NCBI RefSeq assembly: GCF_039595395.1
Contig: NZ_JBCNLP010000001.1
Coordinates: 4,154,001-4,218,000, forward strand
Source of the DNA: Novosphingobium sp.
GTDB lineage: Bacteria > Pseudomonadota > Alphaproteobacteria > Sphingomonadales > Sphingomonadaceae
Direction: 5' to 3'
Length of the DNA: 64,000 bases
Position numbers and translations under genes: made by a program. Positions 8,578-16,421 of the stretch are shown in pieces (the first letter of the stretch is position 1; each line of letters opens with the position of its first letter). Below the pieces are notes generated by a model. That model ran no database searches. It had not been told where the DNA came from and saw only the letters and a program-made list of their open reading frames with translations.

Positions 8578-9569
8578 TTCGCCTTACCGGACTGAACAGC
8601 GCCGGACGGAACGGCACCGGATTGGGCAACGCCGGATTGGGCGGCAAGCGCCTCGATGCGTTGCCACACCGGCCGGGCGATGACGCTGTAGCCATGGAAG
8701 GTCATATGGATTCCGTCCTCAGCCCGCGCGTTGTAGCTCTTGTTGGTGGCCGGATCGATCAGCTCCTTGGAGAAGTGATGATCCTTGTCCTCGCTGTTCT
8801 TCACCGGGTCGGTGAAGGGCACATGCAGGCGGCACATCAGGCCCTTATAAAAGCCATTCATTGCCTGAACCTGACTGTCATAGTCAGGCTTGCGCATACG
8901 CGGCAGGCCGATCCAGGCCACGGCCACACCCTCGCCCTGCAGATAGCTGACCAGCGCCTCGGCCCGGCCGCCGATCACCTTCTGCCAGCCCGGCGCCATA
9001 TAGGCCGAGCCATGGCCGCCGTCCCACACGCCCTGCGTGTCATTGGCGCCGAAGTCGATGATGGCGATGTCGATCGGCTGATCGGCAAAGCGGGCCTTCG
9101 CGTCATCGAGCAGATTGAGGCTGCGATAGCGAGTGAAGCCGATCCCCTCCTTCGACCATTTCGAGACGGCGAAGTTCTTCTTGCCGAGGAAATTCTGGTT
9201 GGTGACGGCCCAGATGCCATCACCGAAACTGTCGCCCAGCACGCCGATGCGCAGCGGGCGGTTCTCACGCAAAGCCGCCATCACGCGGGGCGAGCGGGGG
9301 AAATCATCGGTGCATCGGGCCGGATTGGCCGCCGGGATGCTGGCGGGGTTCGCAGGGTTCGCGGGCGTCGCCGGGTTCGCTGCCTGCTGGGGCACGCCGG
9401 GGCCCGGCACCGCCGCCGCCACGGCCGGGCTGGCCAGCGGGGCATTGCCGCTCACGAACAGGGGTTCGAGCACCTTGCCGTCATGCTGGAAGGAATAGAG
9501 CAACACCGCTCCGACCGCGATGCCGACGAACAGCACCGCGCCGCGATCGATATATGCCAGTCCCTTCAT
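8574..9569 (-). CDS. SGNH hydrolase, DUF459-like, membrane anchored
   Basis: 331 residues. One hydrophobic segment near the N-terminus (AVLFVGIAVGAVLLYSF), a Pro/Ala/Asn-rich linker with repeated NPA units (about residues 60-85), then an SGNH domain: IGVLGDSFGDGIW, IIDFGANDTQG and EDGIHMTFHGY (catalytic Asp-His). The family is common beside bacterial polysaccharide acetyltransferases. First gene of the four-gene acetylation module, overlapping the next by ATGA. With the second SGNH protein, one may transfer and the other remove acetyl groups; this cannot be decided from sequence. Confidence 0.83.
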   Translation of the reverse strand: MKGLAYIDRGAVLFVGIAVGAVLLYSFQHDGKVLEPLFVSGNAPLASPAVAAAVPGPGVPQQAANPATPANPANPASIPAANPARCTDDFPRSPRVMAALRENRPLRIGVLGDSFGDGIWAVTNQNFLGKKNFAVSKWSKEGIGFTRYRSLNLLDDAKARFADQPIDIAIIDFGANDTQGVWDGGHGSAYMAPGWQKVIGGRAEALVSYLQGEGVAVAWIGLPRMRKPDYDSQVQAMNGFYKGLMCRLHVPFTDPVKNSEDKDHHFSKELIDPATNKSYNARAEDGIHMTFHGYSVIARPVWQRIEALAAQSGVAQSGAVPSGAVQSGKAK

Positions 9570-9874
9570 GACGCTTCAGACCCAAATCATGCGATGGAAA
9601 CGAAAAGACCACGGATGCGGCAAGCACATGGCCCGGCATTCGCGATGCTGCGTGAGATCTTGCCCGGTAAGTTCCGCAGCGTTCCAAACGGCAAGAACAA
9701 CCCGGCGCGGGTGCTGCGATACTGTCGAAAAGGGGCCGCGGCAAGCCTGCGTGCCTGCAGGATCAATCCGTTCGGCCCGCCTTTACGCCTTCCTGTCCGT
9801 CCGGGGTCATGGGACGGGAAAGGCAGCAGGAGCCGGGGGCGGGATATTCTCCCGCCCCGCCATGCTGCCTGCCT
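9570..9874. other. gene-free spacer within exopolysaccharide locus
   Basis: About 305 bp with no supported gene. The right end holds the terminator-like hairpin annotated separately; the rest may carry the promoter of the downstream acetylation module, which would make that module a separate transcription unit from the polymerase gene. Confidence 0.5.
9821..9868 (-). terminator. nested hairpin after small acidic protein gene
   Basis: Read on the minus strand, GGCAGC pairs with GCTGCC around an inner GGCGGGA/TCCCGCC stem, and the outer stem is followed by TTTCCC. It begins a few bases after the stop codon at 9875, as expected for a factor-independent terminator, though the T tract is short. 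Confidence 0.5.
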
Positions 9875-10075
9875 TCAGTCGATCAGCGTGCGGATGCGCT
9901 CGATCAGGCTGTTGATGCGCTGTGCGGCCTCGTCGAAGGTCTTCACATCCTCGCGGTTGTTGTTGCCGCGCGCTTCCTTGGCGGAATCGACGTAGCCCTG
10001 CATATCCTCTTCGAGCGCGTCGATGATGATTTCAGCTTCATCCTCGGTGAGCTTCAGGGTGATGGTCTTGTCCAC
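9875..10075 (-). CDS. small acidic hypothetical protein
   Basis: 66 residues beginning MDKTITLKLTEDEAEIIIDAL. It is acidic and predicted almost fully helical, ending in RINSLIERIRTLID. No enzyme motif, signal peptide or membrane segment. The opening resembles short proteins that carry a ribbon-helix-like strand followed by helices, but no family is recognised. It lies between the polymerase gene and the acetylation module, on the same strand, and has a terminator-like hairpin straight after it. Confidence 0.7.
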   Translation of the reverse strand: MDKTITLKLTEDEAEIIIDALEEDMQGYVDSAKEARGNNNREDVKTFDEAAQRINSLIERIRTLID

Positions 10076-10171
10076 GAGGCCTCCTGTCTTTGCTTGCGGT
10101 CATGTCTGGCGGCCGCCTCTAAACGCAAGCGCCGCGCCGCGTCCATATGGGCGAAAGAACGCCGGGGGGCG

Positions 10172-11581
10172 TTATGCCCTGTTTCGTGACCGCCGGCGCG
10201 TTTTCATCGTCTGAAGCAATTCGTCACCCGCCTCGCTCTGCTTGCGGCTGCGCTTGCGCGAGCGCGAGGAGGAACCCCGGCCCTGCGTCGCATACAGGAT
10301 GAAGCCGACCACCAGAATCGCCACCATGCCGGTCAGCGCGTCGCGGTCGAGCAGGCTGCTCTCGGTGAAATTATGGCCGATGCAAAAGACCAGCAGCGCG
10401 CAGATCAAACCGCCCTTGGCCGGACGCAGGCTGTGGGTGGTCAGCATGCGCATCATCGGCCAGATGAACACCGCGATCACCGCCAGCATCAGGCCGGGCA
10501 GCCCCACCGTCACCAGCAGATCGAGATAGCCATTGTGCCCCACCGCCACGAGGGTGGAGAAGCCCTGGCCATATTTGTACACCGGGCTCTCATCGCCCAC
10601 GTTCCAGAAGGAGCCGAAGCCCGCGCCGGTCCACAGATGGTCCTGCGCATAATGGAACAGCATCTGCCAGATGCTGCCGCGCCCGGTGAAGGCGCTGGCG
10701 CTCACGCCCTCACCCCCCGTGTCACCCTTCAACCCGCGCAGCGCCATCGAGGCTGCGCTGGCGATCACCAGCCCCGCCGGGATGAGATACATCCGCAAGC
10801 GATAGCTGACCCGCTCATAGGCCAGCCCCAGCACGCAGCCCACCCCGACCAGACCGATCGAGGTCTTGGAATGGGTCTTGTAGAGGAACAGCGCGGAAAG
10901 CAGCAGGACGCCCAGGCGAAACGGCAGCCTGATCTGCTTGGCATCGAAGAAGAAGGCCAGAAAACAGATCGCGGTTGCCGCGCCGGCCAGATTCTTGTCG
11001 GTCATGATGCCGCGCCAGCTTCCGATCACCTGATCGGAGGACCAGCCGCGATCCGCCTCAAGCGAGTGGATGCCGATCGAGGGCGCGACGAAAACGGTGA
11101 TGATGTTGAGCACCAGCCCGACGCTGAGCGCGAGCCGCAGATTGTCCATCGTCATGCGATAGCCGGTGTTGCGCACGATGATGACCGCAGACCACACCAC
11201 GCTGACGGTCAGAATCAGGCGGCGCAGGCCGATGCCGGGCACCGCCGACCATGTCAGGCTGAGCAGGAACCAGGCCAGCGCCACGATCAGCGGCACCGGC
11301 AGCATCACGGTACGCGTGCCGTTCTGCCAGGGCGCCGCCGCCCAGAGGGCCCAGCCCAGCAAGGCCACATAGCCCAACTGGCGGAAGATACTGCCCTCAT
11401 CCGCGCCGCCCGAGGTCACGAGGGCGATAAAGGGCCCCAGCTGCACCAGCATGAAGAAGCACAGGCTGATCGTGCGCCAGCGCAGATCCTGCTTGAACCA
11501 GGCGACGAGGTCGAACGACTCCTCCGCCTCGGTCTGCCCGAACTGCTCGAAAAGGTTCAGCGCCGGTTTCGTGTCAGCCAT
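10172..11581 (-). CDS. O-antigen ligase/polymerase family protein (Wzy/ExoQ-like)
   Basis: 469 residues with about ten to twelve hydrophobic helices, a cytosolic N-terminus and a basic Ser/Arg/Lys-rich tail (RGSSSRSRKRSRK). The long periplasmic loop contains FTGRGSIWQMLFHYAQDHLWTGAGFGSFW, whose TGRGxxW and GxGFGSFW motifs typify Wzy_C/ExoQ-type polymerases. These join lipid-linked repeat units in the periplasm. Follows the Wzc-like kinase gene with about 200 bp between, which holds a palindromic repeat. Polymerisation of the locus exopolysaccharide is the likely function. Confidence 0.87.
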   Translation of the reverse strand: MADTKPALNLFEQFGQTEAEESFDLVAWFKQDLRWRTISLCFFMLVQLGPFIALVTSGGADEGSIFRQLGYVALLGWALWAAAPWQNGTRTVMLPVPLIVALAWFLLSLTWSAVPGIGLRRLILTVSVVWSAVIIVRNTGYRMTMDNLRLALSVGLVLNIITVFVAPSIGIHSLEADRGWSSDQVIGSWRGIMTDKNLAGAATAICFLAFFFDAKQIRLPFRLGVLLLSALFLYKTHSKTSIGLVGVGCVLGLAYERVSYRLRMYLIPAGLVIASAASMALRGLKGDTGGEGVSASAFTGRGSIWQMLFHYAQDHLWTGAGFGSFWNVGDESPVYKYGQGFSTLVAVGHNGYLDLLVTVGLPGLMLAVIAVFIWPMMRMLTTHSLRPAKGGLICALLVFCIGHNFTESSLLDRDALTGMVAILVVGFILYATQGRGSSSRSRKRSRKQSEAGDELLQTMKTRRRSRNRA

Positions 11582-11603
11582 GATGCACCGATTATCCTTT
11601 CAG

Positions 11604-11650
11604 AGCATCGTGCAAAAAAGTGGGAACCGGTTTTTTGCAAAAACGATGCG
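11604..11650. repeat. palindromic repeat of the ACCGGTTCCC type
   Basis: Inverted repeat with outer arms GCATCG/CGATGC and inner GCAAAAAA/TTTTTTGC around GTGGGAACCGG. A GCATCGTTTTTGCAAAAAACCGG-type palindrome is a well-known small dispersed repeat in alphaproteobacteria. It falls in the spacer between the polymerase and kinase genes; only this copy was noticed in the window. Confidence 0.75.
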
Positions 11651-11780
11651 ACAACAATAACGCGAAGAGACCGCCCCTTCCAACCATGGTTGCGATCAGC
11701 GCCCCGCCGCATGAGGCGCATGGCGCGCGTAGCAAGGAAAAAGGGCGAGGAACAGCCGTTCCCCGCCCTGATCCTGCCGG

Positions 11781-13907
11781 TCAGCCCTTGGTTGCGGGGC
11801 CTTCGTAGTAGTCGGTGTATTTGTTGGAATAGTAATAATAGGAGTTATAGGCCTGCGACTTCTGGTCGACCATGGTGTAGAGCGCGCCCACCAGATTGGT
11901 GCCATCGGCCCGCAGCCAGCCCACCGCCGAGCTGACCGCATTCATCGGCGTGTAGCTCCAGCGGATGGCCAGCACGGTGGCATCGGCCAGCGCGGCCAGG
12001 AAGCGGCCGTCGGCCAGACCCACCAGCGGCGGAAGGTCGAGGATGACCACGTCGTAACGCGCCGACAGACCTTCGAGAATGTCGTGGATGGCCTGGGTGC
12101 CGAACAGATTGTCCGAGGTGAAATAGGGCTTCTGCACCGCGATGGAATGCAGCAGCTCCAGACGGGTGGGCTGGATCGCCTCGTCCAGCGTGGTCTCGCC
12201 GCGCAGCAGCTCGACCGTGCCGGGGCCCGAGACATCGGCGTCGATGATGTTGCGCATCTGGGCGCGGCGGACGTCGACGTCGACGATGATCGTGCGCTGA
12301 CCGTTGAGCGCCATGGTGCGGGCCAGAGCCAGCGCCGTGGTGGTCTTGCCCTCGCTGGGCAGCGAGGAGGTCATGGCGATGATCTTGGGCTGCAGCTCGC
12401 CCTTCACGCCCATCAGCGTGGCGCGGGCGTTGCGCAGAGCCTCGGCGAATTGCGAGGTCGGCTTGTCCATCAGCATGTCGGCGGGCATGTCGTTGCCGCG
12501 CAGCAGCGGGATGGCGGTGATGAGCGGCAGACCCAGCTCATCCTCCACCTGCGCCACCGTCATCATGCCCGTGACCATCAGTTCCTGAGCGGTGATCACG
12601 CCCACGCCAATGCCCAGACCCAGCACCAGCGAAACCAGCACCATCAGGTCGCGGCGCGGCCAATAGGGCTTCATGGGCACCTTGGCGACATCGATAACGC
12701 GCGCCTGCGCCATGGAGTTCTGCGCCGCCTGGCGGGCATCCATGGTGGTGGCGGCCATACGGTCATAGGCGGCGTGCTTGCTGTCGGCGTCGCGCTGCAG
12801 GCTGGCCAGCGTCACCGAGGCGCGGGCGTCGGCGGTCTGCTTGGCCTGCAACTGGGCCATGCTGCCGCGCAGGCTGCCGGCCTGGGCGTCGGCGGCGTCG
12901 GCATCGGCGCGCAGCGACTGCACCACGCGGATCTCTTCCTGCTGCAACTGCTGGTCGATGTCGGCCAACTGCTTGCTGGCCTTGATGTAATCGGGATAGC
13001 GCGGACCATAACGGTTCGCCATGTCGGTCAGCGTCTGCACCTGCAGGGCGCGCTGGCGACGCAGATCCTGGATGGTCACCGAATTGCGAACCTCGGTGAT
13101 GGCGTCCAGCTTGCCCGCGGAAAGCTGACGCTGCGCCGCAACATGCTTGGCGCGCATCTCGGCCGACAGCGCCTCGGAGGTGGCCAACTGCATCGCCAGC
13201 GGGGCAATCTGCTGGTCGGTGATGGTTTCGCCATCCTTGTTGTTGCTGCGCACGATGCCATTATCGGCCTCGAACTTGGCGATCTTCTCGTCGGCCTGAC
13301 GCGCATCGTCGCCCATCTTGGTCAATTGCTGGTCGAAGAAGGCGGCCTGACGCGCAGCGGTGCCGATATCGATGCCCACCTTGCCGTCCATATAGGCCGA
13401 GGTGTATTCATTGGCGATCTTCGCGGCCTTGTCGGCATTGAGCGAAGCGACCTTGATGGCGATGATGTAGGTCAGCTTCTCGCGCGCCACATCGGTGACC
13501 TGCGAGAGCTGGGTGGCCGCGGCGTCCAGCTTCTGGTCAGCCGTCAGCGGCGGGCCGCTGGGGGCGGGTTTGAAGAATTCCGGGTCCTGATCCAGCTTCA
13601 GCCGGCGCACCACCTGCCGCGCGGTGTCCAGCGAGTTGATCACCGACACTTCGGTCTCGATCGCCTCGCTGCCGAGCTGCGCCTGGGCATCATTGTTGGT
13701 GTGGTTCAGCGGGTTCTGCTTGGGATCGATCTGCAGGCGGGCAATGCCCTGATAATAAGGCTTGAGCAGGAAGGTCGCCCCCACGCCCAGCGCCGTCACC
13801 AGCAGCGTCACCGCCAGCAGCATCTTCCAGCGCCGCTGCAGCACGTCTTTTCCCTTGGCGATCACATCCGCCAGGCGGGCTTCATAGGAGGCTGTCGAGA
13901 CTTTCAT
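11781..13907 (-). CDS. polysaccharide co-polymerase with BY-kinase domain (Wzc/ExoP-like)
   Basis: 708 residues. N-terminal Wzz-type domain with a transmembrane helix near residues 26-48 (KMLLAVTLLVTALGVG), a long coiled-coil periplasmic part (about 150-430) with the second helix near residue 430 (LMVLVSLVLGLGIGVGV), then a cytosolic tyrosine-kinase domain: Walker A SSLPSEGKTTTA, Walker A' IIVDVDVRRA and Walker B VVILDLPP. The C-terminus carries a tyrosine cluster (YNSYYYYSNKYTDYYEG), the expected autophosphorylation site. Controls chain length and export together with the Wza-like protein two genes upstream. Confidence 0.95.
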   Translation of the reverse strand: MKVSTASYEARLADVIAKGKDVLQRRWKMLLAVTLLVTALGVGATFLLKPYYQGIARLQIDPKQNPLNHTNNDAQAQLGSEAIETEVSVINSLDTARQVVRRLKLDQDPEFFKPAPSGPPLTADQKLDAAATQLSQVTDVAREKLTYIIAIKVASLNADKAAKIANEYTSAYMDGKVGIDIGTAARQAAFFDQQLTKMGDDARQADEKIAKFEADNGIVRSNNKDGETITDQQIAPLAMQLATSEALSAEMRAKHVAAQRQLSAGKLDAITEVRNSVTIQDLRRQRALQVQTLTDMANRYGPRYPDYIKASKQLADIDQQLQQEEIRVVQSLRADADAADAQAGSLRGSMAQLQAKQTADARASVTLASLQRDADSKHAAYDRMAATTMDARQAAQNSMAQARVIDVAKVPMKPYWPRRDLMVLVSLVLGLGIGVGVITAQELMVTGMMTVAQVEDELGLPLITAIPLLRGNDMPADMLMDKPTSQFAEALRNARATLMGVKGELQPKIIAMTSSLPSEGKTTTALALARTMALNGQRTIIVDVDVRRAQMRNIIDADVSGPGTVELLRGETTLDEAIQPTRLELLHSIAVQKPYFTSDNLFGTQAIHDILEGLSARYDVVILDLPPLVGLADGRFLAALADATVLAIRWSYTPMNAVSSAVGWLRADGTNLVGALYTMVDQKSQAYNSYYYYSNKYTDYYEGPATKG

Positions 13908-13986
13908 GATTTGAACCCTTGCCCTTGGGAAAGACCTGCATGCCCGGTTGAATGATCGAGACGGAAATGATCGGAACGGGGGCCCA

Positions 13987-15408
13987 TCAGCGCCTCACCG
14001 TCATCGACAAACCCATCGTGATGTCGCTGTAGCCCGCGCCCACCGCCAGGCTGTTCACCTTGGAGGTGCGGTAGATCGTCTCGGCCTGGAACCCCAGCCA
14101 GCGCGACGCCTGATAGCGCAGCGTGGCATGGGCCTGCTTGGAGGTGCGGCTGGCCGAAGAGGCGATATAGCTCTGGTCCACCGCCATGACTTCCAGGCTG
14201 GCGATCAGGTTCTGGCGCAGCGACTGGTCGACCTCGGCGGTGACGCGGCTGTCGATATAGGGCGCGGAGCCCAGCGTCGAATCCTGCACCAGCCGCTGCC
14301 CCGTAAAGGTGACGGTGGTGCGCTTGAGGGGGAAGAAATCCACCCGTGCCTGCGCCGAAAAGGCACTGACCGTGGGCTGGGCCGCCGCCTGATAGTCGCG
14401 ATGGGTAAAGCCCGCGCCGATCATGCCGCGCATCACCCCGGCCAGATCGAAGCTGACCCCGGCCAGGATCTGCTGCCCCGAAGAGTTTTGCGACACGCTG
14501 CCGGCCTGCACCACCGGATAGGAAATCTTGTCCGCCGAGACCGCCGAATAAAGCGCGAGGCTGGGCGAGAGCGCCACCTCGACCTGGCCGGACACGCGAT
14601 CGATGTTGCGGTTGCGATAGCGCTGGTCGGCGGTCCGCCCGTCGGGGTAGCGCAGCGTGGCATAGGAATAGGCCGAATGGTCATAGGCGCCGGTCAGCCG
14701 GACCCGTCCGCGCGTGTAGGTGCCCTTGAGCAGTTCGCCGGTGCGGAAAAAGCGCGAGAGCACCTGCGCCTCGGGATTCTGGTCGCTGCTGTAGGGGCTT
14801 TCGCCGTAATTGCCGACACGGCCTTCGGCATGCAGCACGAAATTCCGGCCCAGATTCATCTCGCCCGAGGGGAAAATGTCCCACGCATTCTGATTGGCCA
14901 CGGTCTGGCTGGCATAGCGCCGCAGATCGGCGTTGCCCTGCAACTGCAGCGAGTGGCGCGACCAGTCCGATGCCAGCAAAAAACCGGGCTTGAGCACCGC
15001 ACTGACGTCACCCTTGTGAGCGATGTCGGTGAGGAAGACGTTGTTATCCCCCACCACGCCCAGGGTCACCTGAGGTTTCAGGGTGAAAGAGCCGATCGCC
15101 GCGCCCACCGCATCGTAATCGGGATGCTCTTCATCGAGCACGCCAATGTTGTGGTCGCGCATGTAATCGGGCGCGAGCACCGGCTCGATCAGCGTGTTGA
15201 ACCCCGGCGCGGTCGAGGCGAGGCGGCCCAGCACGCTGGTCTGTGCCAGCGCCGTGCCCGGATGGCCCAGCGCGCAGGCCACGCCCAGCATCACGCCCGA
15301 GGGCGCGGCGAGCGACGGAAAAGCGCGCGCGGCCCGCACCATCACCGGCCGCGATACCATGGCCCGTGACAGCGTCATCCGAGACAGCGCCCTTCTCTTC
15401 AAGACCAT
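13987..15408 (-). CDS. outer-membrane beta-barrel protein of exopolysaccharide locus
   Basis: About 473 residues. Signal sequence ends near TALAQTSV; the rest shows alternating beta-strand pattern and ends with an aromatic-poor but typical strand (GLSMTVRR). Features such as KPQVTLGVVGDNNVFLTD and HSLQLQGNADLRRYASQ match the putative beta-barrel porin 2/VpsM-EpsL type proteins found in Wza-Wzc polysaccharide loci. An ATG at 15408 is taken as start; TTG 12 nt upstream and other in-frame ATGs downstream are possible. 23 bp after the Wza-like gene and 79 bp before the kinase gene. Confidence 0.85.
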   Translation of the reverse strand: MVLKRRALSRMTLSRAMVSRPVMVRAARAFPSLAAPSGVMLGVACALGHPGTALAQTSVLGRLASTAPGFNTLIEPVLAPDYMRDHNIGVLDEEHPDYDAVGAAIGSFTLKPQVTLGVVGDNNVFLTDIAHKGDVSAVLKPGFLLASDWSRHSLQLQGNADLRRYASQTVANQNAWDIFPSGEMNLGRNFVLHAEGRVGNYGESPYSSDQNPEAQVLSRFFRTGELLKGTYTRGRVRLTGAYDHSAYSYATLRYPDGRTADQRYRNRNIDRVSGQVEVALSPSLALYSAVSADKISYPVVQAGSVSQNSSGQQILAGVSFDLAGVMRGMIGAGFTHRDYQAAAQPTVSAFSAQARVDFFPLKRTTVTFTGQRLVQDSTLGSAPYIDSRVTAEVDQSLRQNLIASLEVMAVDQSYIASSASRTSKQAHATLRYQASRWLGFQAETIYRTSKVNSLAVGAGYSDITMGLSMTVRR

Positions 15409-15431
15409 GTTCCGAGCCAAGCGTCGTCAGC

Positions 15432-16037
15432 TCAGAAGAATCGCTCGGCCACCCGGATCGTATCGCCGGGCCAGACACGCAGATCGGGGGTGAGCAGGAA
15501 GCGCTCCTCCTCGGCCTTGCCATATTTGCGGATGAAGACGTAGGATTCGCGTCCGCGCGGCGTCATGCCCTGGGCCTGCGCCACGGCATTCCACACCGTC
15601 AGCCCCGCCGAATAGGCGTATTGGCCGGGCAGGCGCACCTCACCCACGATAAAGAAGGGGCGATAGAGCGTGACTTCGGCGGAAACATGCGGGTCGCGCA
15701 GGTAATCCTGCCCCAGCAACTGCTGAAAGCCATCGGCCACCTCGGCCGGGGTCTTGCCCAGCGCCTGAAGCGTGCCCACCAGCGGCAGCGAGACCGAACC
15801 ATCGGCCCCCACCTGGAATTCCCCGGAAAGCTGCGGCTCGTTGAAGACGGTCAGCCGCACCTTGTCGCCGGCGCCCAGCCGATAATGCTCGGCCACCGTG
15901 TCACCGGCGCTGAAACGTTCGCCAGAGCTAATGGTCGCACTTTTGCCCGCGCCTTTCGCATAGGCCGGGGCAGATGCGGACAGGGCCATCTGAGAAGACA
16001 GAATCAGGCACAAGCTCAGAAGATACCGCTTACTCAC
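15432..16037 (-). CDS. polysaccharide export protein (Wza/GumB-like)
   Basis: 201 residues with a signal peptide (MSKRYLLSLCLILSSQMALSASAPAYA) that lacks a lipobox cysteine. A Poly_export domain follows (YRLGAGDKVRLTVFNEPQLSGEFQVGADG), with the typical GDxxxxxV and V-DGSVSLPLVG pattern, then an SLBB-like segment (FFIVGEVRLPGQYAYSAGLT). Ends WPGDTIRVAERFF. It forms the periplasmic/outer-membrane channel for polymer export. First gene of a probable operon that continues with the barrel and kinase genes; an AT-rich promoter region lies upstream. Confidence 0.93.
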   Translation of the reverse strand: MSKRYLLSLCLILSSQMALSASAPAYAKGAGKSATISSGERFSAGDTVAEHYRLGAGDKVRLTVFNEPQLSGEFQVGADGSVSLPLVGTLQALGKTPAEVADGFQQLLGQDYLRDPHVSAEVTLYRPFFIVGEVRLPGQYAYSAGLTVWNAVAQAQGMTPRGRESYVFIRKYGKAEEERFLLTPDLRVWPGDTIRVAERFF

Positions 16038-16421
16038 CCGCCATCACCCCATCTATCAAGTTAGACCACTCAACCGTATCGCAGTGCAGCAATCCAATCA
16101 AGGCGCAAGACTCCAATACATCATGAGAAAACAAGGAGCAAAAAATGAAGAGATCTATCGATTTTCAAGCCATGACTTTTCGATAACGCCGTTTAACAGG
16201 TCAATTAAATCGAGACGACTTTCGATATTTTTTCATTACATCCTGTAATGATCAAATAAATACCCATATCGCCTTTCATCGTTTACTTCTCTTCATCTTT
16301 TAATCCCGCCCACATTCATGGCCACAAAGCCACCAAGGCGACTTCATGCCCTTCGCAGTCGCAACATGGGCCAATGAGATAAGAATTTATACCGAGGCGC
16401 CGATGACGCCTTCGGCAACCT
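16038..16421. promoter_or_regulatory. AT-rich control region upstream of the Wza-like gene
   Basis: 384 bp without a gene and markedly richer in A/T than the rest of the window. Contains a perfect inverted repeat CATTACA-TCC-TGTAATG at 16234-16250 and several poly-A/T stretches. It lies between the end of the GH74-like gene and the start of the export gene, so is the natural site for the main exopolysaccharide promoter. No exact -35/-10 pair is claimed. Confidence 0.5.
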
